Positions 15,420 to 23,260 of a DNA stretch of 37,985 bases are shown piece after piece (positions within the stretch are counted from its first letter, which is position 1; every line of letters begins with the position of its first letter). The stretch is from JADJOY01 sp046331705 [NCBI: bacterium] (GTDB lineage: Bacteria > JADJOY01), in assembly GCA_046331705.1 (NCBI GenBank), contig JAXLQJ010000067.1:1-37985 (forward strand), written 5' to 3'. The notes beneath the pieces were generated by a model that made no database searches, had not been told where the DNA came from, and saw only the letters and a program-made list of their open reading frames with translations. Both the position numbers and the translations under genes were made by a program.

Positions 15420-17183
15420 TCACGCGCTCAGCGCGCGGCGCTGGCCCCAGCGCAGGGTCGCGGTGCTGGAGACCTCGATGCGGTTCCGTCCCCGCTCCTT
15501 GGCGCGGTAGAGCGCGCGGTCGGCGGACGCCACCAACGGCGCGGGGTCGGCGCCGAGCGGCGGTCGCGCGGTCGCGATACCGAGGCTCAGCGAGAGCATC
15601 CCGTCCTCGGGCGACGGCCCGAGACGGATCCCCAGCGCGCCGACCGCCGCCTGCAACGCGGTGGCGACGTGCAGTGCCCCGGACGCGTCGGTGTCGGGAA
15701 GCACCACGGCGAATTCCTCGCCGCCGAAGCGGGCCACGACGTCCGCCGGCCGGTTGAGCGCGTGGCTGAGCGCGCTCGCGACCCGGCGCAGCGCTTCGTC
15801 GCCGGCGAGGTGCCCGAAGGCGTCGTTGAAACGCTTGAACCAATCGAGGTCGGTCATGATCAGCGAGATCGAGGCATCGACGCGACCGGCCCGGGCCCAC
15901 TCGCGTGCGAGCACCGTGTCGAAGCTGCGGCGATTGGGGATGCCCGTGAGGTCGTCGATCGCCGAGGCGTGCTCGGCGCGCTCCTTGTCGCGTCGGATCG
16001 CGCTCACCCGATCCGCCAATCCCACGGACAGCAACAGCGCGAACAGCAGCATGCCGCCGTCGAAGCCGAAGCGGGTGAGCCAGCTCGGCTCGATCCAGCC
16101 CAGGTTCTCCAATCCGAACAGAATGCCGCCGGCGAACGGCGCCGCCAGCCCGGCCAGGTAGAAACGCGCCGAGCGGTGATGGCGGCGCGCCGCTCCCGCG
16201 GCGCACGCCGTGAGCAGCGGGATGGCGCCGAAGGTGAGCAGCGTCGCGGCGCGGATTCCCACCCAATAGGGAACGATCATTGCCAGCGGCACCGTCGCGG
16301 CGGCGGCCAGCGTCACTCGTCCGAGGAAGCGATCGAGGCGCGGAAAGAGCTCGTGCGTGTCCAGGTAGTGCCGCGAGAACTGGATGAAGCACACCGCCGC
16401 GAGCGCCAGCAGCACCAGCAGCGAGTGGTTCTCCCACCACGGCCAGTTGGGCCAGAAATGCTGGTACGCGACGCCGTCCTCGACGAGGTCACCGGTGACG
16501 AGCGAGGCGATGGCGAGGAAGCTCCACCCGTAGGCCGGCTCGCGCAACGATGCGAAGAAGAGCAGGCTCTGGATGGCGAGCGCCACCAGCACGCCGCACA
16601 GGATGCCGAGCGCGTAGTTGTCGACCTGCTGATGGCGCCGGAACGCCTCGGCCGACCACAGCTCGAGCGGCACCACGACCGGACCCGCGCTGGCGACGCG
16701 CAGCAGCAGCACCGTGGTCTCCGGCCCACGAAGCGCGAGCCGGAACGCCGGGAAGCGATTGGCCACCTGTCGCACCGTGAACGGCTTGCGATCCCCGGCG
16801 GACGACACGGAGAAGCCGCCGTGCCCGTCGGGCACGTAGAGCTCGACCTCGTCGAGACCGCGGTAGGCGATCTCCAGGAACCACTCCGTGGGCGTGCCGA
16901 GCGCGGGCGCCAGCTCGATCCGTAGCCAGTATGCGGAGGAGCTGAAACCGTAGTTGAGGTCGGGAGTCTCCACGGCGCGGAACCGCGCCGCCATCGGCGC
17001 CGTGCTCACGTCCGCGATCGTCCAGCGGCGCGTGGCGTCCTCGGCGATCGAGACGTGCTCGGCGAGGCGCACGCGCTCGTGGCGCGGATCGATCGAGAGC
17101 GGAGTGGCGTGAGCGATCGCCGCCCCGACGAGCACGGCCGCGGCCACGATTGGCGCGGAGGCTCGCCAGCGGGCGACGGTCAT
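15420..17183 (-). CDS. 7TMR-DISM membrane diguanylate cyclase (GGDEF)
   Basis: 587 residues. A signal peptide leads into a periplasmic 7TMR-DISMED2 sensor domain (about 28-165, with YGFSSSAYWLRIEL, the family signature). Seven membrane helices follow (about 190-400) and a C-terminal GGDEF domain (about 420-575). The active site reads RFGGEEF near residue 484. The product-inhibition I-site is present: RPAD lies exactly five residues ahead of GGEEF. It should make cyclic di-GMP in response to an extracellular ligand, often a carbohydrate or surface signal in this receptor class. Its ATG overlaps the stop of the upstream lipase lipoprotein gene as ATGA, so the two are translationally coupled. 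This suggests that surface lipid hydrolysis and c-di-GMP signalling are linked. No EAL domain is present. Confidence 0.93.
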   Translation of the reverse strand: MTVARWRASAPIVAAAVLVGAAIAHATPLSIDPRHERVRLAEHVSIAEDATRRWTIADVSTAPMAARFRAVETPDLNYGFSSSAYWLRIELAPALGTPTEWFLEIAYRGLDEVELYVPDGHGGFSVSSAGDRKPFTVRQVANRFPAFRLALRGPETTVLLLRVASAGPVVVPLELWSAEAFRRHQQVDNYALGILCGVLVALAIQSLLFFASLREPAYGWSFLAIASLVTGDLVEDGVAYQHFWPNWPWWENHSLLVLLALAAVCFIQFSRHYLDTHELFPRLDRFLGRVTLAAAATVPLAMIVPYWVGIRAATLLTFGAIPLLTACAAGAARRHHRSARFYLAGLAAPFAGGILFGLENLGWIEPSWLTRFGFDGGMLLFALLLSVGLADRVSAIRRDKERAEHASAIDDLTGIPNRRSFDTVLAREWARAGRVDASISLIMTDLDWFKRFNDAFGHLAGDEALRRVASALSHALNRPADVVARFGGEEFAVVLPDTDASGALHVATALQAAVGALGIRLGPSPEDGMLSLSLGIATARPPLGADPAPLVASADRALYRAKERGRNRIEVSSTATLRWGQRRALSA

Positions 17184-20100
17184 GGCGCGGCGTCCGGCGG
17201 AGCGTCGGGGGTGAGCTCGCACGAGTGGTTGGTGGCCGGGCACGCGCAATCCACCGGCGGCTCGCCGCCATCGTGATCGAAGAACGCGGCGATCTGGTTC
17301 TGCGCGTAGATGCCCCAGTTCACCGGGATGGTCCAGTCGGAGAAGGCCATGAACCAGTGCTCGCCCTTGTTGACCAGCGAGCCGTCGGCCTCGCGCACCG
17401 GCTGGCTGGCGAAGGGATAGCGCACGGCCGAGTAACCGCTCGCGCCGTGGTGCGCTGCCAGCGGTCCGAGGCCCCCGCAATGCTCCCGGCCGTCGATGTC
17501 GTAGCGCGGGTGCTCGGGGGGCTCGTCGAAGCCGAGCATCACTTCCTTGGCGGCGAGCGTCAGGTTCACGCAGTCGCAGTCGGAGGTGAGGTCCGCGCCG
17601 CATTCCTCCAGGGTCCGCGGGCTGCCGTCGCAGCGGTCGTCGACCGAGCCGAAGAGCCCCGCCGCGCGCGCGACCGCGACTTGGGTGTTGATCGGCACGA
17701 AGGTGTCGCCGGGGACCGAGAGCATGAGGATGTTCTTGGCGGGCACGCCGGCGAGCGGCTCCCGAAACCAGTGGGGCGCGTAGTTGATCGGGTCCGCGGG
17801 CTCCAGCGCGATCTGTCCGAGGGTGACGAGGCGGCGGAAGTCGGGCGAGTTGCGGGTGAGGCCGAGCCCCGTCGCGGGAGCCGGGGCGCTCAACGTGCCC
17901 ACCACCGCGCCGTCGGCGGCGCGGGCCTCGAAGGTGACGGCGTCGCCGCGATCCGCGGCGATGGCGAGGCTCGCCGGCTCGTCGCTGGTGATCGCGACGC
18001 TCGCCTCCTCGCCGTTCGCGCCGTTGGCGAGACGCAACGACCCGCCGGCCGGAATGACGAGCTCGCCGACCGGCACCCGGAAGGTGTTGTCGATCATCGA
18101 CGGGTCGATGCCGAAGCGGACCCGGTCCAGCTTCTTCCGCACCAGGAACGAGAGCGCGTAACGCTCGGGGTCCCCGCCGCTCGGCTCGGCGACCACCACC
18201 GGCCCGAGCAGCTCGTGGAACACCGGATCGGAGACCGGGCGCAGATCGAGTCGCAGGAGGATGTCCGAGGCCATGCCGCCGCCCGGCACCACCACCGCGC
18301 CGGTGGTGGTCTCGGGCTCGAGCGCCATGAGGGTCGAGGTGAGGATGCCGCCGAGCGAGAACCCGGTCCGGAAGAACCGCTGCGGACCACTGGGCTCGCC
18401 CAGCGATCCGTCGTCGTTTCGCGCGTACGCGCTAGCACCGCCCAGGTCGAGGACGCCGTCGCCGTCGAAATCGCCGCTCAGCAGGTGCGGGCGCAGCGCC
18501 TCGCTCGAGGCGCGCGCCGGATCGGGAAGGGCCGGCGGCACCTTTGCTTGATCGAGCCCGCGCAAGAGCCGCATGAGCTGCAGGTGATCGACGAGCGTCT
18601 GACGGACTCGATCGCGCGACTCGAAGAGGTCGAGGGTGAAGAAATACCCGTGGTCGGTGTTGCCGTCGCCGTCCGCGTCGATCGCGCGCCCCTCCACCAG
18701 GAGCTCGCGGAAGAGCCCGGTGCTGAGCAGCTCGGTGAGCGCGCTCTGGAAGTCGAGGCCGCCGGCCTCGTCGCCGCAGCGGCCGAACAAGACGCAGCCG
18801 ATGAGCTTGACGATCGGCTCGCCGAGCCCGTCGAGGACGCTCGGCACCAGCGTGGCGCACAACGGCTTGGGCAGCACGCTACACAGCCCGTCCTCCACGC
18901 CTCCCACCACCGAGCCCAGCAGGATCTGCACGTCGCGGATCGAGATCACGGGCGAGTGGTTCACGGCATCCATGCACACGCTCGCGTAGCCGTGCTTCGC
19001 CCACTCGTTGGCGAGGGTGATGACCTCCCAGCGGAAGCTCGGCAGGCCGTGGGCGTGGACGATGACCGGGAACGGCTGGTGGTGTCCCGCGCTCGGCTTG
19101 GGGATGGCGATCAGAAACGGCACCGAGCCCTCGCGCACCTCCGCGGTGCCCGCCGCGGTGTCCACGTGGATGAGCTGATCCGAGGTGCCGCGGAAATCGG
19201 GAGAGCGGAACCGGCCGAAGACGAAGTAGTCGATGGCGTCGACGCGCATCATCATCCGCACGTCCTCGCCCAAGTCCACGCCCAACGCGAGCTTCGCGAA
19301 GCTCGCCACCAGCGCGCCGCCCTCGGGCGTGCCGAGCAGCGGCTCGAGGAAGGTGTCGAGCATCTCGGCCTGCAGGATGTGGACGTTGTCGACGCACGGA
19401 TTCGTTTCGTAGCCGGGCCCGCCGCAGAAGAGCGCGTCGAGCTGGGTCTCCATGCTGTCGACGGTGAGGATCTCGGCTGGATAGCGCGTCGCCAGCCAGC
19501 CCAGTGAGCCCTCGCCGCGGATGCCGGCGGCGAGCGCTTCGGTCTCGCGGGTGACGGATTGGGTGGTGAAGGTCCACGCGAAGGCGATGTGCTGCCGCTC
19601 GACTCCGGCCTGGGCGAGCAGCGGCAACGCGCGCGTCAGGCTCTCGGTCTGGAACGTGTGATTCACGTACGGAAACGGCGAGCGCACGGCCTGGCCACTC
19701 GCGTCGCGGAGCCCGTCGGTGAGCACCACCGCGTATTCGCTGGCGGGATCGAGCGGGACGAGGGGCCGGATCACGAGGGTGTTGGTCTGGCGCTCGTAGT
19801 GGTCGGCGAAGCCGGGATCGTGGATGTCGCCGAAGCGTGGATCGAAGAGCAGCTGGCGTGCGTCGCGTGCGGGATCGTACGGCGGGAACGCCCACGGCGT
19901 GATCTCGATCGGGAAGCTGCCGCCGCCGATGTCGAGCGGTGCAGCCTCGCCGGCCCGCGCTGAGCCGGGTTGGATGTCGACGACGCGGATGGTGTCGGAG
20001 TTGGCCGTGGCGAGGTCGATGGGAGCGTCGAACGCCACGGTGATCGGCGCGAACGTGCCGAAGCCGTCGAGGCGGTCGACCTTGCCGCGAATCCGACGCT

Positions 20101-20377
20101 CGAGGCTCGTCGGGGCCCAATCGCGGACGTTGAGCCGGCGGCCGGTGGGGGCGCTGGGATCGAGGACCGTGACCAGGTCGTTGGGGAAGGGGACGTCCGA
20201 GGTGGGCCGGTGCTGTGGGTCCCAGACCACCCGCGGCCCGCTGCCCGCTGGCGTGAGGCGAAGCCCCTGCGGCTGCGCATCGTCGCCACCGCAAGCGGCG
20301 GCGACGATCAGCGCGAGCGCGACGGCCGCGAGCGCGGTTCCGCGGCGGGTGGATCGGTGGGCAGGCGCGCCGATCAC
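17180..20377 (-). CDS. Surface lipoprotein lipase, Pla-1/cef (VolA-like) family
   Basis: 1065 residues. The signal peptide ends in a lipobox with Cys29 (ALIVAAAC), so the protein is probably lipid-anchored. The N-terminal domain reads VPFPNDLVTV and, further on, LDGFGTFAPITVAF, matching the bacterial virulence-factor lipase N-terminal domain (PF12262) of Pla-1/cef extracellular lipases. An alpha/beta-hydrolase follows: IVHAHGLPS (oxyanion strand), nucleophile elbow GFSLGG near residue 671, and PGDTFVPINTQ (about 889) for the acid; HHG (about 976) or EHWF (about 1005) may give the histidine. Two Ca-binding-like Asp loops (DADGDGNTD and DFDGDGVLD) lie near 572 and 636. Vibrio VolA, of the same family, frees fatty acids from lysophospholipids for FadL uptake. 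The gene is longer than VolA and coupled to the cyclase by ATGA. Substrate is inferred. Confidence 0.82.
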   Translation of the reverse strand: MIGAPAHRSTRRGTALAAVALALIVAAACGGDDAQPQGLRLTPAGSGPRVVWDPQHRPTSDVPFPNDLVTVLDPSAPTGRRLNVRDWAPTSLERRIRGKVDRLDGFGTFAPITVAFDAPIDLATANSDTIRVVDIQPGSARAGEAAPLDIGGGSFPIEITPWAFPPYDPARDARQLLFDPRFGDIHDPGFADHYERQTNTLVIRPLVPLDPASEYAVVLTDGLRDASGQAVRSPFPYVNHTFQTESLTRALPLLAQAGVERQHIAFAWTFTTQSVTRETEALAAGIRGEGSLGWLATRYPAEILTVDSMETQLDALFCGGPGYETNPCVDNVHILQAEMLDTFLEPLLGTPEGGALVASFAKLALGVDLGEDVRMMMRVDAIDYFVFGRFRSPDFRGTSDQLIHVDTAAGTAEVREGSVPFLIAIPKPSAGHHQPFPVIVHAHGLPSFRWEVITLANEWAKHGYASVCMDAVNHSPVISIRDVQILLGSVVGGVEDGLCSVLPKPLCATLVPSVLDGLGEPIVKLIGCVLFGRCGDEAGGLDFQSALTELLSTGLFRELLVEGRAIDADGDGNTDHGYFFTLDLFESRDRVRQTLVDHLQLMRLLRGLDQAKVPPALPDPARASSEALRPHLLSGDFDGDGVLDLGGASAYARNDDGSLGEPSGPQRFFRTGFSLGGILTSTLMALEPETTTGAVVVPGGGMASDILLRLDLRPVSDPVFHELLGPVVVAEPSGGDPERYALSFLVRKKLDRVRFGIDPSMIDNTFRVPVGELVIPAGGSLRLANGANGEEASVAITSDEPASLAIAADRGDAVTFEARAADGAVVGTLSAPAPATGLGLTRNSPDFRRLVTLGQIALEPADPINYAPHWFREPLAGVPAKNILMLSVPGDTFVPINTQVAVARAAGLFGSVDDRCDGSPRTLEECGADLTSDCDCVNLTLAAKEVMLGFDEPPEHPRYDIDGREHCGGLGPLAAHHGASGYSAVRYPFASQPVREADGSLVNKGEHWFMAFSDWTIPVNWGIYAQNQIAAFFDHDGGEPPVDCACPATNHSCELTPDAPPDAAP

Positions 20378-20403
20378 GCGAGGGGAGCGCGTCGAGACGC
20401 GCT

Positions 20404-21753
20404 TCAGTTGACGCCCACGTGCGTCACGTTGGGATACGAATCCGCCCAGTAGGCCACGTCGATCTGCTCCGGGTGGTGGTGGAAGAACTGAGCCCAGCGC
20501 GTCGAGACCGACGAGTCGTAGCTCCCGCGCGTGTAGAGCGTCCAGCCGCTGAAGCTCGTCTCCCCCTTGGCCTTGTGGAAATAGAAGAGGTCCTCGCCGA
20601 TGTCGCCGATGCCTGGAACGGGCGTGCCGTGGCCGTAGATGAAGACACCGCCGTCGCGGTCCGGGCCGAGCGCGGGATTGTGCGTGACCTGGTCCGCGGG
20701 CTGGCGGTCGCCGCGGAAGCCCCGCCCGTCGTCGTACCAGTAGCGGATGCGATTGCCGCGGTCGCAGAACGTCAGATGCACCACGCCGTTGGCGGTGACC
20801 AGGATCGAGGGGCCGTTGTCGAGGCCGCTCTGCGCCTTGTCGTCGATGCGCGTCGAGTCGCCCCAGCTTCCGTCCGGCTCACGGCGGCGCACGCGAATCG
20901 TGCCGTCCTGGGTGTAGGCGCCGGTGCCGTTCAGCCAGGCCACCAGGAGCGCGCCGTTGGGCGCGAAGGCGATGGCGGGATGCCAGGCGCTGCACGCGTC
21001 GGATTGGGGGTCGCAATCGACGACGTCGTCGAGGTCGCGCCGCTGGTGCCAGTTGCCGCCGGTGCGGTTCGCGTAGCGCAGGTGCAGCCGGCCGTCCTCG
21101 CCGCGGTAGCTCCACACGGCGTGCGGCGCGCCGTTCGCGTCGAGTGCCAGCGCCACGCCCTGGTCGCCCTGGCGGAAGTCCGTCCAGTTGGTGGCGTCGA
21201 GCACTTCCGAATCGCCCCAGCGGTCCGTGCGCGTGTCGAAGAGCCCGTAGCGCGCGTTGCCGCCGACGTCGTTCCAGAGCACGTGGATCCGATCGTCGGC
21301 GTCGATCGCGATGGCGCTCGAGCCGATGCGGCCGCTCGGCGCGTGCGCACCGTCGCGCTCGCTGAAACCACTCGGCGTGCCGGCGCCGGTGGCGCCGTAG
21401 ACCTTGAGCTCGGTGTCGCCGCAGTTGGGGAAGAACGCCTGGCAGGTGGGCACCACCACGTAGAGCACGTTGGCCTGGGTGCGAACCAGCTGGTGCGGGC
21501 CGACGTCCGTGAACCCGGCGCCGACCACGATGTCGTGGTTGGTGGCGGTGGGGTCGTCGCTGGGCTCGGGGGTGGGTTCCGGTGTGGGCTCCGGGGTCGG
21601 CTCCGGCTCCGGTGTGGGCTCGGGAGTCGGCGTCGGCGTGCTGGACGAGTCGTTGCTCCCTCCGCAGCCGCTGAATCCAGCGGTCACGGAGAGCGATAGT
21701 GGCGCGAGCAGCAGCGCGACGACCCAGAGTCGTGACGATCGCATCGATGGCAT
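20404..21753 (-). CDS. Lipoprotein with Pro-rich stalk and beta-propeller-like repeats
   Basis: 449 residues. A signal peptide ends at the lipobox GFSGC (Cys30); then comes a stalk of Thr-Pro-Glu-Pro repeats (about residues 38-63) followed by a globular domain of repeated blades such as IAIDADDRIHVLW, ALDANGAPHAVW, AFAPNGALLVAW and ILVTANGVVHLTF. These recur about every 50-60 residues like the BNR/sialidase-type six-bladed propeller. Catalytic residues cannot be assigned, so it is more likely a binding protein. ATG 21753 is preferred over an upstream in-frame start because AAGGAA lies 8 bases ahead and it gives a short signal peptide. It lies 26 bases upstream of the lipase lipoprotein on the same strand. 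With the cyclase they form a three-gene surface unit. A second propeller lipoprotein lies at 26100. Confidence 0.82.
   Translation of the reverse strand: MPSMRSSRLWVVALLLAPLSLSVTAGFSGCGGSNDSSSTPTPTPEPTPEPEPTPEPTPEPTPEPSDDPTATNHDIVVGAGFTDVGPHQLVRTQANVLYVVVPTCQAFFPNCGDTELKVYGATGAGTPSGFSERDGAHAPSGRIGSSAIAIDADDRIHVLWNDVGGNARYGLFDTRTDRWGDSEVLDATNWTDFRQGDQGVALALDANGAPHAVWSYRGEDGRLHLRYANRTGGNWHQRRDLDDVVDCDPQSDACSAWHPAIAFAPNGALLVAWLNGTGAYTQDGTIRVRRREPDGSWGDSTRIDDKAQSGLDNGPSILVTANGVVHLTFCDRGNRIRYWYDDGRGFRGDRQPADQVTHNPALGPDRDGGVFIYGHGTPVPGIGDIGEDLFYFHKAKGETSFSGWTLYTRGSYDSSVSTRWAQFFHHHPEQIDVAYWADSYPNVTHVGVN
21563..21634. repeat. Degenerate 12-bp tandem repeat coding the TPEP stalk
   Basis: About six copies of a unit resembling GGCTCCGGTGTG (coding Thr/Glu-Pro-Glu-Pro on the minus strand), with Thr/Glu variation. 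Such repeats can change copy number by slippage and alter stalk length. Confidence 0.6.
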
Positions 21754-21824
21754 GGTCTCGGTTCCTTCCCCCCGACGGGTACAAGCTTGCCACGCGGTGG
21801 GTTGCGTGAGGAAAGGCAGCGACG

Positions 21825-21841
21825 CGGCAGCGACGCGCACC
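21825..21841 (+). repeat. Left direct repeat flanking the IS (possible target duplication)
   Basis: CGGCAGCGACGCGCACC matches the sequence beyond the right end of the IS at 16 of 17 positions. Another copy of the inner GGCAGCGACGC unit lies just to the left (21815-21825), so part of the similarity could predate insertion. Confidence 0.55.
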
Positions 21842-21866
21842 TGTTGTTAGCAAGTGAAAGTGTCCG
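21842..21866 (+). repeat. IS left terminal inverted repeat
   Basis: Begins TGTTGTTAGCAAG and ends GTGTCCG; pairs with 23180-23203. A related motif recurs at 21877-21891. Confidence 0.6.
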
Positions 21867-21899
21867 GTGGTTTTGACAAGTGATCTGTCCGGTCAGATC

Positions 21900-23114
21900 T
21901 CAGGCGGCCTCACCGACCCCCGAGGGGGTCGGTGCGCGAAGCAGGGGTAGAGGGTTGCCGTCACGGTCGAACCGTCCGAGGCATTGCTCGGCTCGCCACA
22001 CCGTGTGACTGGCGTCCAAGTGCCGCCGCACGAGGACCCGCATCCCTTCGCAGCTGCGACGCCCGCGCTGCTTGGCGATCTGCAGCCGCACCTTCTCCAG
22101 GACCACGGTGTTGTCCTTGCCCACGACCCGTTCGTGTTCGTGACACAGCACCTGATTCAGGTCCACGCCCCCCAGCCCCACGAAGGCCGACGCGGGGTCC
22201 CGAGCCGGGCGCGCAAACAATCGGTTGTACTCCGGACGAAACCGCTCCTCGAGGTAGCGGTTGGCGTCGACCACGGTGCGGATCCCGGCCACCCGTAGCT
22301 CGTTGACCAGGCGGTCCTGCAACGTCCGGTTCGCCCGTTCACTTCGGCCTCGCGCCTGGGGAGAGCGCGCCCGGATGTGCTCGATCCCCAAGCGATCCAA
22401 CGCGCGGCCGACCTGCGTCCGCATCGTCGGATCGGGCGCCTCGCCGGCACGACGCGTGATCGCCGCCCAGCTCGCGCGATCCGTATAGAGCGTCATCGGC
22501 AGACCCTCTTGCTCAAACACCGCCTTTAACCCCGCCATGACCGTGTCCGTGCTCTCGCTTTCCTCGATCCGACCGTAGAGCAGCTCGCTGGTGGCATCGT
22601 CGACCAGGGCGATCAGGGTCTGCTTCTCGTCGGGGCACAGCGCCAGCCATGCGTGGGGGCTGCCGTCGAGGTGCAGCATCTCGCCCCGGCAGGCCTTCGG
22701 CTCGCGGCGACGACGGTGCCGCCCCCGCGACCGCCGTCGGCGTACCAGGCCAGCCGCCTGCAGCGCCGTCTTCACCGTCGTGTACGAAAGCGTCACCGCA
22801 TGCTCTCGCTGCGCGATCTGGTGAAAGTGGCGGACGTTGAAGCCGGTGTAGGTGTCGCGGTACAGCCGCAGCACGCGCTCGAGCTCCGCCGCGGGTGTGC
22901 GGCGGCCCGAGGGCCGACCTCGGCGACGGTCGAGCAAGCCGTCGTAACCGTGGCTCTCGAAGCGCGCCTTCCACCGACGCAGAGACCGTGGATCCATGCC
23001 CAGGATGTCGCTCGCCTGGATCCAATTGATCTCCCCGCTCATCGCTCGAAGCATCACCTCACGAATCCGCATCGCCCGCTCCAGCGCGGTCGGACCGTAG
23101 AGCATCGGCAGCAT
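21900..23114 (-). CDS. DDE transposase of an IS1202/ISNCY-like element
   Basis: 404 residues and apparently intact. An N-terminal helix-turn-helix (MRIREVMLRAMSG, ILGMDPRSLRRWKARF) is followed by a basic linker and an rve-type integrase core. The catalytic triad is visible as LHLDGSPHAWL (first Asp), LYTDRASWA (second Asp) and SPQARGRSERANRTLQDRLV (Glu). The LDGS-H-W motif and the SPQA-GR-ER-N-TLQDRLV block are typical of ISNCY/IS1202-group transposases rather than IS3 or IS5. The ATG at 23114 has a close alternative at 23105 (MLYGPTALERAM). The final residues are encoded by a perfect 10-bp hairpin. No frameshift is seen, so the element could still be active. Confidence 0.93.
   Translation of the reverse strand: MLPMLYGPTALERAMRIREVMLRAMSGEINWIQASDILGMDPRSLRRWKARFESHGYDGLLDRRRGRPSGRRTPAAELERVLRLYRDTYTGFNVRHFHQIAQREHAVTLSYTTVKTALQAAGLVRRRRSRGRHRRRREPKACRGEMLHLDGSPHAWLALCPDEKQTLIALVDDATSELLYGRIEESESTDTVMAGLKAVFEQEGLPMTLYTDRASWAAITRRAGEAPDPTMRTQVGRALDRLGIEHIRARSPQARGRSERANRTLQDRLVNELRVAGIRTVVDANRYLEERFRPEYNRLFARPARDPASAFVGLGGVDLNQVLCHEHERVVGKDNTVVLEKVRLQIAKQRGRRSCEGMRVLVRRHLDASHTVWRAEQCLGRFDRDGNPLPLLRAPTPSGVGEAA
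21911..21934. repeat. Perfect 10-bp stem-loop at the 3' end of the transposase gene
   Basis: CACCGACCCC and GGGGTCGGTG flank the loop CGAG, overlapping the last transposase codons. No T-tract follows in either direction, so it may act on mRNA stability or block translation by read-through transcripts rather than end transcription. Confidence 0.6.
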
Positions 23115-23179
23115 CCCCCTTGGGGACCGCCCTCTACCTCCCGAACGCCGAAAGCGGACACTTCACTTGCTCTTCGGAG

Positions 23180-23203
23180 CGGACAGATCATGTGCTCCCT
23201 ACA
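23180..23203 (-). repeat. IS right terminal inverted repeat
   Basis: On the minus strand begins TGTAGGGAGCACATG and ends TGTCCG; the partner of 21842-21866. Confidence 0.6.
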
Positions 23204-23220
23204 CGGCAGCGACGCGGACC
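23204..23220 (+). repeat. Right direct repeat flanking the IS (possible target duplication)
   Basis: CGGCAGCGACGCGGACC, 16 of 17 identical to 21825-21841, immediately outside the right IS end. Confidence 0.55.
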
Positions 23221-23260
23221 TTGCGCGGCGCAGGGGCACTCCGTAGGATGCGCCGCCCCC

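Larger units (their letters stand above)
21842..23203 (-). mobile_element. IS1202/ISNCY-like insertion sequence
   Basis: A 1362-bp element with one DDE transposase gene. The ends align as imperfect inverted repeats: TGTTGTTAGCAAGTGAAAG... on the left and, complemented, TGTAGGGAGCACATGATC... on the right, both running into TGTCCG and matching at 17 of 25 positions, with TGT...ACA termini. Each end also has a second CAAGTGA-n-TGTCCG copy inside (21877-21891 and 23155-23169). Near-identical 17-bp sequences flank it. Long duplications fit what is reported for part of the IS1202 family; the family placement itself is from the transposase. It lies between two divergent genes and breaks no coding region. 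Confidence 0.75.

Noticed and set aside
17150-19507. 785-residue plus-strand open frame opposite the lipase gene
   Set aside because: Repetitive Arg/His/Asp/Val composition and no start context; it is the complement of the lipase gene.
21882-21899. GATCTG/CAGATC near-palindrome as an operator
   Set aside because: It overlaps the inner left transposase-binding motif of the IS and is better explained as part of the IS end.
23120-23260. N-terminal extension of the FadL gene into the IS
   Set aside because: The extension would cross the IS end and place sequence before a clear signal peptide; ATG 23261 is the natural start.
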